This document shows positions 42,909 through 54,732 of a stretch of DNA of 64,000 bases, piece after piece. The notes under the pieces were generated by a model that worked only from the letters and a program-made list of their open reading frames with translations, did no database searches and was not told the DNA's origin. How positions within the stretch are numbered: the stretch's first letter is position 1; each line of letters starts with the position of its first letter. The translations under genes were made by a program, and so were the position numbers. Source of the DNA: Boesenbergia rotunda (Eukaryota; Streptophyta; Magnoliopsida; Zingiberales; Zingiberaceae); assembly GCA_024364735.1 (NCBI GenBank), contig JAGFNQ010004726.1:124001-188000 (forward strand), read 5' to 3'.

Positions 42909-43801
42909 GGGGTACATGTTAACTGAAGGTCATGGCTCCAGTAGGACGGAAGGGTCCTGCTCTAATTGATTTGTGGCTCGCTACCCCAATTCATTAGGGA
43001 ACGCGCTTGATGTGGTACACAACTGGGCCCTATATGATGTTAAAGTATTTTTAAGTAATACCTTTATGGAATTGTTTTGAAAATATTTATTATATGTGAA
43101 AGGTATGCTTAAGATACTTTATACTGCTTGCTTAGAAACTTGAATGATAGTATGCCATGTTAAACTCATGCTTGTGATTCATTATGTGTACATGTTGTAT
43201 TCTTTCGTATGGATTTTGCGAGTAGGACAGGATCCTTACTAAGCATTTGTGCTTACTAGTTTATGTGTTGTCTTATGCTGCAGATAAAAGTAAGGGACAC
43301 TTAAACCAAAGGAAGAGGCAGGAGGGCTGAAGATGTGTGGGGTGGTGGCTCGGGAAAGAAAGATTCTTATATCTACTTTACTATGCTTATGATTGATGTT
43401 TCCTTGATATTGAATGTTAGTAATTAGAGTTGGTACTCTTGAATGTTAGTGATTACACTGGGATTTCACTTATACTTGATTATGTTGTGAGTAGAACTAC
43501 ATGTGAACCAATCATGTTATAGGATAACTCTTATTAAGATATTTCAAATGATGTTCTAGTATGCTTAGCACTTGATATGTATTACTAAACATGCTATGCA
43601 CCTACCATGTTCTAATCATTCCAGCATGATATCTGATTGGTATGTACTGACTAGGATGCTTAGCACTCGTAAATATCACTTGATAGTTTTAAACAAGCAT
43701 GCTTAGTCCTTGCACTTTTGTTTTTATTTTATGTAAAATTTATATGATTGATTGTACGTAACCCCGCCCCGAGAGTATATATAAGGGCGGGCGTTACAGG
43801 T

Positions 43802-43813
43802 TGGTATCAGAGC
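43802..43813 (+). other. Primer binding site of F, unit 1
   Basis: TGGTATCAGAGC, 3 bp after the LTR. Confidence 0.9.
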
Positions 43814-43995
43814 AGGTTTCCCCTCCACTACACACACATCAAGCTTCATCCTGCCACTTCCAAGTAAGAGATCCTAACCTCGCTTTACTTTATTTCATGT
43901 ACAGTAATGATTATATGGAGGTGAGTTATACTTGCATAACAAGTGAAAGTAGTGTTAATTCTTATGTTAGTTTATTTATCACCTGGATGATAGAC

Positions 43996-44640
43996 ATGGC
44001 TAGAGGACGTAGCAATCGGGGTAATGAGACAGCACCCCCACCTAATATGATGCAAGTGATCACAGATCTGCAGCGTCAGGTCACTGAACAGCAGCAGATC
44101 ATAAATACTCTGATGACCCAGCAGGCGAACACTGCAACCCCACAGGGAAGTCTGAATGTGATACCTACTGAGCCTCCAACTGCACAGGCACCCCCGGACA
44201 CTCCGGCCAGAGGAGTCCGACAGGAGGCCTATCTGATTCAGTGGCAGAGACTGAAGCCGGAAAAGTTCTCTGGCACCTGCGAGCCCTTGGACCCCTAGGC
44301 CTGGCTCAAGGCTGTTGAGAGCACAGTGGAATTATTAGACTGGCCCGAGCATGAGAAAATTAATTGTGTCTCGTTCTGCCTCACTGGCGACGCCAGGATG
44401 TGAGGGGAACGAGTAAAAGCTAGAAGGTCAGTGGACCAGATGAAGTGGAAGGACTTCGAGTCCGAATTTCTGGAGGAATTCAATTTGAATTTACCGGAGA
44501 GCCGAAGAAGAGGACAAGCAAATTCTTATCGGCTCTAAAAGCAAGGAAGATGTTAGAAAATGGATGCTCTGGGTTTCTAGCTCATGTGGTTGATACCAGT
44601 CCTACAGAGGGCCCGAAGCTAGAAGACGTCAAAGACGTAT
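43996..44640 (+). pseudogene. gag: F unit 1 gag fragment fused to the protease-RT linker
   Basis: From ATG 43996 it opens MARGRSNRGNETAPPPNMMQ, a basic start, followed by a heptad-like LQRQVTEQQQIINTLM and the capsid part with RLKPEKFSGTCEP, AWLKAVESTVELL and CVSFCLTGDARM. TAG at 44296 and TGA at 44400 replace Gln and Trp codons of unit 2. Near 44475 the frame changes and the text becomes FEFTGEPKKRTSKFLSALK and GCSGFLAHVVDTS, which is the linker between protease and RT. So the capsid end, zinc knuckle and whole protease are deleted. The gene cannot mature particles. Confidence 0.85.
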
Positions 44641-45700
44641 GCAATTACCTAGAGCACCGTACCATATGGCGCCGACGGAATTAAAAGAACTACAGGGACA
44701 ATTACAGGAGCTACATGACATGAGACTCATTCGCCTTAGTCATTCTCCCTGGGGAGCTCCCGTACTGTTCGTGAAAAAGAAGGATGGGTCTATGCGAATG
44801 TGTATCGACTATTGGGCACTGAACAACGTGACTATCAAGAACAGGTACCCTCTACCCAGGATAGATGACCTGTTCGATCAACTGAAGGGAGCCACAATTT
44901 TCTCTAAGATTGACCTGAGATCTGGTTATCACCAAGTCAGGGTGAAAAAGGAGGACATACCGAAGATGGCTTTTCGAACCAGATACGGACATTATGAGTT
45001 CGTAGTTATGCCATTTGGAGTTACCAATGCTCCAGCTATGTTTATGGACTTAATGAATCGGGTATTCTCGGCATTTCTCGATAGATTTGTGATCGTCTTT
45101 ATCGACGATATCCTTATATATTCGAGAACTCCCGAAGAACATGCTGAACACCTGAGTATAGTACTACAGATTCTTCAGAAGGAACAACTGTATTCTAAAT
45201 TTTCCAAATGCGAGTTCTGGCTCGATCAGGTATCATTCTTGGGACATGTTATCTCCATGGAAGGAGTAATGGTGGACCCAATTAAAATCGAAGCTGTGAG
45301 TAACTGGACCAGACCCAAGAATGCCAGTGAAATTAGAAGTTTCCTCGGGCTAGCAGGCTATAACAGAAAATTCGTAGAGAACTTCTCTCAGATTGCAGCC
45401 CCGATGACAGCCCTTACAAAGAAAGACAAGAAATATGTATGGACCGATGAAGGTGAGAAGAGCTTTACCGAACTAAAAAGGAGGCTGACTAGCGCTCCGA
45501 TATTGACTCTTCCAGAAAGCGATATGGGTTTCGATATGTACAGCGACGCATCCAAACTAGGACTCGGAGCTGTGCTTATGCAAAATGGGAAGATAATTGC
45601 CTATGCCTCCAGGCAGCTGAAGGAACATGAAAGAAACTACCCTACCCATGACTTAGAGTTAGCAGCGGTGGTCTTTGCACTGAAAATATGGAGGCACTAT
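44639..45700 (+). pseudogene. pol: F unit 1 RT and first part of RNase H
   Basis: RT copies the RNA genome into DNA. The frame (about 354 codons) starts within YRMAPTELKELQGQLQEL and has SPWGAPVLFVKKKDGSMR, CIDYWALNNVTIKNRYPLP, the active-site block FIDDILIYS near 45105, and SFLGHVISMEGV. The connection leads to RNase H with DASKLGLGAVLM and ELAAVVFALKIWRHY, where G is inserted (45700). A Trp replaces Arg in CIDYRALN of unit 2. A second deletion before RT removed the stretch between VVCNY and YRMAPTEL and changed frame. Confidence 0.88.
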
Positions 45701-48700
45701 TGACGAGCCCAATCTATGTATCACGAATGTGGGCCTCAAATTTAGAATTTATAAATGAAATGCTGGAAACCCTTTTTACAATCAAAAACTGAAAATGTAA
45801 TATAGGAGCCACAGGTCGTATTTTTCTCGGGGCTAGTTGATATAATTTGATTCGCGCTTGTATTTATGTGTCGTTTGTGTTTTCGGGTTTCAAATAGGTA
45901 TTCGGTTTTGGGTTACAATCAAGAATAAAATCGCATGAGATTAAAGGACTTAGCTAATAAGCTAAACAAGTGATGGCAATCAATAACTCAATCAATGAAC
46001 AATTTATCCAACTAATGCAACCTTGTCCAATTTGGAAATCAAAACTGTTATCAATCAATCCTGATTCTGATGGATACTGATTTAAAGAGCTGCTTCAGAA
46101 ATTACACATCCTAACAAATCAAATGCAATTCATTTTATAACTAAACAGCTACAAACTTCATGCCAAGCCTTTACTTGATACCAAGAGGAAGCTGATGTGC
46201 CAAAGATCGGAATTAGCTGCAGGAATTCGTGGCTGATTAATTCAGAATAGAAAGGCTAGGCTATCAAGGAAAACAATTTTAGAAATGGATGCAGAAATTT
46301 GAATTTAAAATCTGTTTAAAGAAGTTACAAGTTAAATGCAATGGCATTCCAAAGGTGTTTCCAACTTCAGCTGAATTGAATCCAAAACAAAAGAACAGAT
46401 TTATAACCAAGCTGTCCACCAAACTATCATTAAATTGTCTTACTTGATACAAACTTGCAAGTTCATGGACTGAGGTGCCGAAAGATTATCAGAACTTGCA
46501 GCAATAACAAACTGGTAATTCAGAAATATCTTGATGCAGAATAGAATTGCAGGAATGTAGAAGTGAAGTTTAACTTTCAGAAATCAAATGCATTCGACAC
46601 ACTGGATAAAAGGTCACGCAAGGCTATTGAAACCTAGTGCTCGAAACAAGCTTCAGAAATGCTTAACTGAAGAATTCCGAAATGGAATGTCCAATTCAGA
46701 GATGATTGAATGGAAGAGATAAATTCATGATCCCAAAAACCGTGGGCATGAATGATGTGCAGGTAAATAAAAAAAATTGCAGAATGTCAAAGCCCAAAAT
46801 TCAAGTGCATAAATGGAAATCACAGCTCAAGCACAAGCCAATTTAATCCTTAAGTTGATACACAGAAGAGAAGTTGATACAAAAATTCAGCAACAACACT
46901 CAGCCAAATTCAGAACTGTCAAGGCAGAATCAGTTTCAGAACTGCAGATCAGTTCGATTGCAATCAAACACATGAGGCAAACTGAATTCCGGTGTGCAAT
47001 TTGATGGTTCAAGTTCAGACTTAAGCACTGCTGCAATACAGCTAGCTATCAAACCATCAATCGGCTTCAGGATTTGGCAGCAGATAAATGCAGAAACACA
47101 ACTCGAGTGAAGCAATTCTAGAGAGAAGTGATGAATTCAGAGTTGCAGAATTTAAGATGTCCAATTCAGAAGCATCTAATGGAAAGAATAAATTCAGAAT
47201 TGCATGAATTAGTGTAAAATGTAGCAACAGTTCAGAAACAACATGCCGAGATGTAGTAATTTGAATTCAGAATTGATCAATGGCAGAAACGAAACAGAAT
47301 TTCAGAAATGTTTTGAATGCACAAGTAACAGATGCAAGCTGAACTCACACGCATGCTAGAATTCAAAGAAGCTTAAATGAAGCCATTGCTTAAGTGACAT
47401 AAATTCAGAAATACCAACTGAAGTAAAATTGATGCACGAACTGAATTTGGCACGCAACAGATGGAATAGAAAATCTAAGCAAAAGTGCAGAAATTAAATC
47501 GAATGTGAAGCAAACTAAACTAGTTTCAATTGCTCTCCACAAACTGCCTATCTAACACTTGCAAACATGAGGACTGAAACCTAATTACAACTGAAAACAA
47601 ATTCAAAAAACTGAAACTGAAATCGATTGAATTTGATACGCAGATGCCGAAACCGATACGCAAATGCCGAAACTGTAAAACTAAGTGAAGCTAAATTGCT
47701 TGTTTACTAAACATACTCCTAAACTACTTAACTTGAAGAATTAAAGCTAGATTACAGCTGAAACCAATTAAGAAACGAAATCTGAGTGCTGATACAAAAA
47801 ATTCAGAAACGAGACAATGCAGAAATTAAAATTGCAGCTACAAACAATTAAAATTAACCAAGTAAACTAATCCTCAATCTTCCCTGAGCTCAAATGCTTC
47901 TTGGTCGTCAAGCAAGAGTGAGCCTCGAACCCGCAAGCTCAGCAAACAATTGAGAAACAACTCAACAATTCAAATCTAGCTCACACTCTGAACCAATCTG
48001 AATTTCGAATCGCTTTCCTCAATCTGGCATTGTCCAAGTGCGCGGATGGTGTGGGGATGATGCCGAACACTCCACGGAACCCCTCTGAATTGCTCGGATG
48101 GATGAAGGATGGAGCAAAACCAAGATTGAAGCTGTAAATGACAGAGCTACGGAGACCTCACAACAACTCTGTTTTGGCCAATTCGGAGCTGGAAATTCAC
48201 CGTGAGCCTTCCCAATAGCCTAGCAATTGATCTATTAGGATGATTGAAGGGTCGCGCCCCTTTGGATGAAGAACTAAGGAAGAAAATGGTAAGAACACGC
48301 GAGGAAGATGAAGAACGGCGGAGACGCGACGACTGTGCACTGTGGGAAATTTTTCCTTGAGTAATTAACTTTGGACGGCTCAGATTGATTGGAGGAGATC
48401 CAACGGCTGATCTTGCTCTGATTGGAGCCAAACTTTTATGATGATGATCTGGGGTCAGGATCTGCCTCGTGGTAGCTCGGATCCTCCAGATTTGCAACGG
48501 ATGGTCCAGATCAACTCTATCTGTGAATGGACGCTCTAGAGCCCTCCTTGCTTGATCCAACGGTTGATTGAGCTCTGATTGGAATGAAACCTTCAGATCT
48601 TGATCATAGAGCTTGATCAACCCTAACCCTAGCTCGGATTGCTTCAGATCATCCCGGATGGCTCAGATCTAGCCACTCTTGAATCGGACGGCCCGGATTA

Positions 48701-48960
48701 ATTGTAAGCTTGATAATTCGATCCGGTTCACATCCGACTCAAGTTTGACCCAGTATGCCCTAGGTCCAGGATCCTTTCATGCCTACAAAAATATATCAGA
48801 AAATTAGTGGCCAAATAATCCAAAAATTGTGTAATTTTGCAATTAAGTCCAAAATAAGATAAAGTTCCAAAACCTAGGGTAAAATCATAATTAAGCAATA
48901 AAAACATGGGTCAAATATGGATTTTAGCAATTAAAATAATCAATAAAATGGTGCTTATCA
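45701..48960 (-). repeat. 3' LTR of G
   Basis: Plus strand TGACGAGCCC to TGCTTATCA. Most of it is cryptically simple sequence of AATTCAGAA, TGCAGAA and GAAACTG words, like the LTR of A. Open frames such as 46813-47004 occur in both LTRs but look like chance. No gene. Confidence 0.93.
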
Positions 48961-48974
48961 ACTCCCCCACACTT
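48961..48974 (-). other. Polypurine tract of G, at the 3' LTR
   Basis: AAGTGTGGGGGAGT on the minus strand, directly before the LTR. Identical to the tract of A. Confidence 0.85.
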
Positions 48975-51618
48975 AACCTTGAGCGTCTCGCGAAAACACT
49001 AAATATGTATCCCTTAGGCTTTCTTAAGCATAATTAGAAACAAATGAAAAGAAATTACCTAAGGTTGTCAATTCTCATAAATCTAAGCTCTATGGATTAG
49101 TGTCTTGTCCTTATATCAACAACTTAGCCTTTTCATCCATCATGAGTCATTGAGATGAATCCAAATCACTAGCCTTTCAAGGAAAATATTGGTGGCTCTC
49201 TCCTAAGTTCTAAGTTGATGATTAAAGTGGAGCTCACTCAAACACACATGCCTCTTGCACTACCATATGCTTGCTTATTATCTACTCTCTACCATTTATC
49301 ATGATAGGATCAACATCTATAAAAACAAATAAAGACATAGAAAATGGTAAGGAGTGAATTAAAAACCAAGGAAATGGAAAAATTAGTAAAGTGGAAGACT
49401 TGAGTGCTTGGGAATGTTTCCAATGAACTTTGCTCTCTTATCAGTCCCCTAGTGAATTCAAAAGTGTTCTGGAGTAAACTCTTGCCTTGCACTTCAATAA
49501 TTCAATAAAAATCCCTCACTAGACCCTTTGTGCCACTTGTCTACCTTGTGTGCCATTTGTATATCTTTCTCTTCTCTTTACTGATTTTCTTTTCTTTTCT
49601 TTTATCCTCTAGCAAGGTTAGACTTGTAGTGGAGCAAAGCTTTCAATTTGGATGAGAGAAACTTCAATTATTCCATGGTGCCGAAATTTCAAAGGTGTGC
49701 CAACTTGCTTCTTTTTTTCCTCATCTCATTTTCTCCAACTGTTTTTCTTCCCTTTTTGTTTTTCCTTTTCTGCTCTAAATTCTTTTCCGGGAGCATTTCG
49801 AATCAATGTTGCATCAGAGAACTTAAAACATCAATTGACATAAATGCTTGCTCTACAACAGTTAGCATCCAAGATTCCTTGATTTCAGAATTAATAGGCT
49901 GCAATTCTTCGTTAATTCAGATTTGTTCATCTTCAGTTTAGTTGCTGATCTCTGCAGCTACAATTCAAAAACGAATGGATATTGTTCAGCTGCAATTCAG
50001 AATTACTGGTTTAGTAGGGCTGCAGTCCAAGGCAAATCCGAACAGAACATTGCTCCACACAATTTAATTTGGACAGAATTTTTATCATTGGTTCAGATTC
50101 TTCTGTTTGTTTTGAATAGATCATCCACGCAGCAGCACTTCAAATCTTGCACTCCCTTGATTACTCAGAGCAATTAGCATCACTAGTAGTGGAGACTTAG
50201 ATCCAAGCTGTTTCGGATTCCAGCTCACTGAATTTTTTTTCTATTTGCTTCTTTTCTGCTGCGCATTCAACCTGTTTCTGCTACAACTCCAGATTTTTTT
50301 CATTTCAGAAACTCAAAGTTGAAGTATCTCAACTACAATTCATCCTTCCAGCAGTGTTTCAGATTTTTTTTTCTTTTTCTTTTCTCTTGATCAGTTCAGA
50401 ATTTCTGCTCAAGCTTCACTGCAAAATTTTTTTTTAGAATCAGATTTCAAACTGCTATTGCGTGCCAATTTAAACTTGTTACAGCTTTCCTTTTCTTCCC
50501 TTGACTTCCAATCTGTCCAGCTGCAATTTCAGATTGTAACACCTTATTTCTGAATTTAATCACCTCCAAACTTCCTACTCCAAATCACATTGCTTTTCCA
50601 TTTTAGATCACAGATTTTTATTTTCATTGCTTCAGGTTTCCCTGCAATTCCCTGCTTCAATCCAGAATTCAATTCAGCATTCCATTCTAACTTCATTAGC
50701 CTCCGGTTCAGTCTTCTAACTAAAGCCCTTCATGGTTTAGAACCTTGCTGCTTACTCATTTCAGTTAATATCCTTGCAATTCAGCTTTACAAACACAATT
50801 TCTGATTTATCCAGCAAACAACAGCTACATTCGGCTGTTAGCAATTTGTGTTCTGATTTCCTGCACATGAATTTCTGATAGTCCTTCAATGATTCACAGC
50901 AGCTCAAAGTTGATTTGTTCAGCTTTCTCCAGCAAAGACAGCTGCATTTAAGCTTCTAGCAAAGTGGCCGAATCATCCTCTAGTAGCTGCAAATTCAGCT
51001 GCTTGCAAGTGGAATCCCTTTGGGCACAATTTTTCTGCTTTGATCCCAGCTTTTCTGAGTTTGATTCAAATTCTGCACAGATTTTCTACCATGATCAGAT
51101 CTGGTCAGCTTGTTTTTAGTTGCAATTCAGAGCAGTTCTGTTGTATCATTTCAGCAGCTTCAAATGAAAGTATTCAGATTCCTAACTTTTGTTCCATTCA
51201 ATTTGCATCAATACTCATTCAGTTGCTTCTCATCTCCTTCCAGAATTAAACCCTATGTCAACCATGTTTACAACCTTGCTGCCTTTCAGAACTCTGATGG
51301 TTGGACCTTGCCATTCGATTCCTGTCAAAACAAACCAGCTAAATCCAGCAGCTCCTTCAACTCAGCTTCAAGTAGCAGAAATTTTTTTTTTTTTGATGGC
51401 ACAGAATTTTTCCTTTGTTGGTGTGCCAATTTTTTTTGAGATTTTTCCATTGATTACCACTTGAATCTTCAAAGTGTAGTAAAGAATCTAAATCTGCAAT
51501 TGCTTCCACCTCTCTTGCTTATTCTTGGCACCAAACTCACTCACTTGGCACATGAAAATTCTTTTTTTTTCCGAGTTGAAATGCATCATTGATGAAAACT
51601 TCTTCCAAATCACCAATC

Positions 51619-51632
51619 ACTCCCCCACACTT
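51619..51632 (-). other. Second, internal copy of the G polypurine tract
   Basis: Exact copy of the 14-mer, 2658 bp inside, in the same sequence context as in A. Confidence 0.8.
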
Positions 51633-52203
51633 AAAACTTTGTCCATCTCGGGCAAAATAACATCAAGAAAACATCCCAAGCAAACAAATCCATAGAAAAA
51701 TTGGGGTTAAGAATAGGAATAAGGAAAGACAATTAAAGAAGAGTATGTATCAAGTATGATCATGGAAAAATGGAAACAATAGGATTAGTCTTCATAAATG
51801 TGATCCAATCAACGAAATAAGGTTTTAAAAGAACCTAAGCAAGTTCTAGAGTTCAATAACATGTGTGTTACAAATAAGGCTAATCTCACTAGGTAAAAAT
51901 AATCCATCTCAAATCATCAATTAAGAATTTAAAGCAAAGGAGTACTCAAGTATCCAAGAATTCATCCATTAGCTCAAATCCTAAGTTTTGACAACCGAAT
52001 TTAATTTATTTTCCAAAAGACTCTAAAATGCTATAGAGATAACCTAAGGGATACATTTATTTCCACTCATGCAAGAAAAAATGCTAAAAGAAAAGACATG
52101 CTATTTACAATAATCTAGAGGAATCTATTTATTCAATTTACTCTAGAAAACATAAAAGTGAAAAATGCGAGAAAAGAAAATGCAAGAAAGAACAATCTTC
52201 CTT

Positions 52204-54570
52204 TTATTCGGGTGGGCGGAGTCTATCCAGAAGTAGCCTCCATCTTGGTAGTGGAGGAACATGGGTGGCTGGGAGAATTCGGACTCCCCCACACTTGAAC
52301 TTTGCAGAAAATTTCTCTGGTGGCCTAAGGCGATTCAGGTTCAAAATCCATTGAAGGAATGGAGGGCTATGGATTAAAGTAAGATCTTCTCCTCCTTCTT
52401 TATGTCTTTCAGAAGTCCTTCCAGGAGGTTGAAGTCTGTTCAGTTGGAGCACCCACTCCTGAAGTCTTCTGGACCTTGCAAAACAATGTAATACCTCTCT
52501 CAAGTGTACAGGGTCAGAAAGAAATAAAATAATATCAGTCTCTGCATGAAATGAATCCAGAACTGCATCATATTCAATTAAATCAATTCTTGGTGCCTCA
52601 ATGAATTTTTCACAATTATTTCCTACAAAATTTGCATCCAAAAACTCATCACAAATAATAAAATCAATTTTTGGCACTTCAATAAAAATATCACAATTAT
52701 TTTTCAACAAAGATGTATCAAGCAATGTATCATAGCCAATAAAATCAATTTGAGGTGCCTCAATGAATTTTTCACAATTATTTTCAGCAGAAGATATATC
52801 AAGAGACTCATCACAAAAATCAACAATACTAGGCACTTCTAAAAATTTTTCACACTCAGCATTTGCATTTAATGTAACACCACATGCTTCATTTTCAACC
52901 AATTCAACTCTAGGTACCTCTAGGGATTTTTCATAATCAAATTCTACAAGAGATGCATCCCTAGGTGTATTAAAAACAATAAGATCAGTTTGAGGTACCT
53001 CTATGCAATTTTCAAAAAAATTAGCAGGAGTATTTACCTGATCGTACTGAAAAATACCTGGAGGTTCTACAGAAGTAGATGTAACTGTGGCCTCCTCCTG
53101 GTCAAGTACATGCTCCTCTTCAGCCTCAGACTCTGGTGGACAATCAACTGGTCATCCTTGGGTGCTTGCTTCCACCATGCAAGTCCCTACACTTTCTGGT
53201 TCATCTTCTGAATCTTGTAGTGGTCCCTGGGGCTTAGTGCAGTCCCCTACACCTATGGAATCATCTCCTATGCATTCTTCTTCTGTAATATCTGCAACAA
53301 CAACATTAGAAAAATTAGGACCACCAATAATGCTATCATCAGAAAATAAAAGTCTAGAATGGTCCTGTGGAGCTTCAATTTCTTCTTCTGGAGCTGAAAA
53401 ATTTGGCAATGGATTTTGAATAGGAATCTCCGGAGGGATGCATGCTGTAGGTGCCCAGACTTTGATGAGTACGTCATCTTCTTCTTCTTCTATCAAATGT
53501 GCAATATTACTTGAAGAAGGACTTGGCCATGCGCTAGGGTCACCTTGAACTGATATAAAACCAACTCCGGGGGATTGTTCTGATTTTTGGGCTTGCCTTT
53601 GTTTCTCTTGTTGATGATATAGTAAAACTTGTTGAACTATCTCCTCCACCCTTTGTTGTTGTGCCTCATTCTCATTAAGATTCTCAAAGACTCCTTGGTT
53701 AGCATAGCTCCTTGACTGATTTTGAAAGGATGAAGTATGCTGAAAATTTTGAGCTTACTGATTTGGTTGAAAACATGGCTGTTGAGGCTGATTAAAGGGA
53801 TGATATTCTTGGAAACTTTGCTGGGAGTTGTAGCCTTGAAAGTTCTGATTTTGGTGTGGAAAATTCTGTGGCAAGGGCTGAAAATTCTGATTTTGAAACC
53901 CTTGGTTGTAAGGCTGAAAATTTTGATTCAAGGGCTGTGTGGGCTGATAAAATGGCTGGTTTTGAGGCGGATCTTGCTGAAATGTTTGACACACTTGCTG
54001 CCCCTGTTGATAAGGCTGAAATTGAGGTTCGAATTGCTGAAATGTAGGCTGGAAATTAGGATTAGAAGGCTGAAATTACTAAAACTCGGGCTGAAACTCT
54101 TGCTGAAAATTTGGTTGATTGGGCTGAAAATTTTGGAAAGGCTGCCCATTCTGAAAATTCTGGAAATTTGGTTGAATTGGCTGAAAATCCAGCTGAAATT
54201 GTTGGAATTGCTGTGGTTGCTGGAATTGTTGTAGTTGCTGAATTTGAGGCTGACCAAATTGATTTGGTTGCTCAAATTGGGGCTGATAGCTCTGAAATGG
54301 TGGCTGCCCGTTCTGAAAATACTGATTTGGCTGAAAATTTTGAAATGATGGTTGATCTTGTGGCTGAAAAAACTGATTTGGTTGCTGAAAATTCCAATAG
54401 GGTTGTTGGAATTCTTGATTTAGCTACTGAAATTTCTGGAGAGGCTGAAATTGTGGCTGAGGTAGCTTCTGATAAGTAGATGACTGAGCTTTACGTTCTA
54501 GTTGGTAGTCCAACCCCTTTAACACATTTTTTAACTCCTCCAATGCCTCTTCTATCTCTTTTGACCCCAT
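52204..54570 (-). pseudogene. G: Gln-rich and 27-residue-repeat protein (RPPG/RPPE family)
   Basis: A single frame of 788 codons runs from ATG 54570 to TAA 52204 with five nonsense codons (TAG at 54426-54424, a TAG-TAA pair near 54080, TAA near 53757, TGA at 53154-53152) and no frame shift. Residues 1-40 form a charged helix (MGSKEIEEALEELKNVLKG). Residues about 45-280 are Gln/Asn/Phe/Pro repeats of the type QNFQP, as in the Athila gag tail. Then an AQQQRVEEIVQQVLL helix, an acidic linker with GVGDCTKPQG, six units near CEKFIEAPQIDFIGYD (about 27 residues each), LQPPGR, LNLNRLRPPEKFS, KFKCGGV and a final WRLLLDRLRPPE. The capsid, knuckle and protease of gag are absent. Function is unknown; the shared tail with A argues for one. 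Confidence 0.7.
52283..52296 (-). other. Third copy of the G polypurine tract, inside the coding frame
   Basis: The plus-strand 14-mer ACTCCCCCACACTT is identical to the other two copies and again lies in the codons for FKCGGV. Confidence 0.8.
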
Positions 54571-54708
54571 TTTGAATTTGCAGCCCTGTCACAAAACAAA
54601 CAAGACAAATGACAGCAACCGTATACAAATGATAAAGCAACAGAAAATAGAACCCAATGATATGTCAAAAAGCATACAAGCAAAAATCAAACAAATCAAC
54701 TAGTTGCT

Positions 54709-54726
54709 TCCCCGGCAACGGCGCCA
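54709..54726 (-). other. Primer binding site of G (tRNA-Asp, perfect)
   Basis: TGGCGCCGTTGCCGGGGA on the minus strand, 6 bp from the 5' LTR. Confidence 0.9.
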
Positions 54727-54732
54727 AAAATT

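Larger units (their letters stand above)
41018..43798 (+). repeat. F LTR 1
   Basis: 2781 bp, TGTAACACCCC to GGCGTTACA. It holds a tRNA-like segment (41162-41220), Pro/telomere-like AACCCTA words, tandem units at 42610-42770 and 42847-42908, and GCCCC-rich ends. It has about 98% likeness by eye to LTR 2. No gene is supported in it. Confidence 0.93.
48961..52203 (-). other. G: gene-free 3' region
   Basis: Bounded by polypurine copies at 48961-48974 and 51619-51632. The part next to the LTR and the part around the second tract match A; the middle (49640-51500) is longer than in A and rich in TTCAGCTGCAATTC words and T runs on the plus strand. No gene is supported. Confidence 0.75.

Noticed and set aside
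46813..47004. 63-codon frame found in both G LTRs (also 55844-56035)
   Set aside because: It is conserved only because the LTRs are nearly identical; composition is that of the simple sequence around it.
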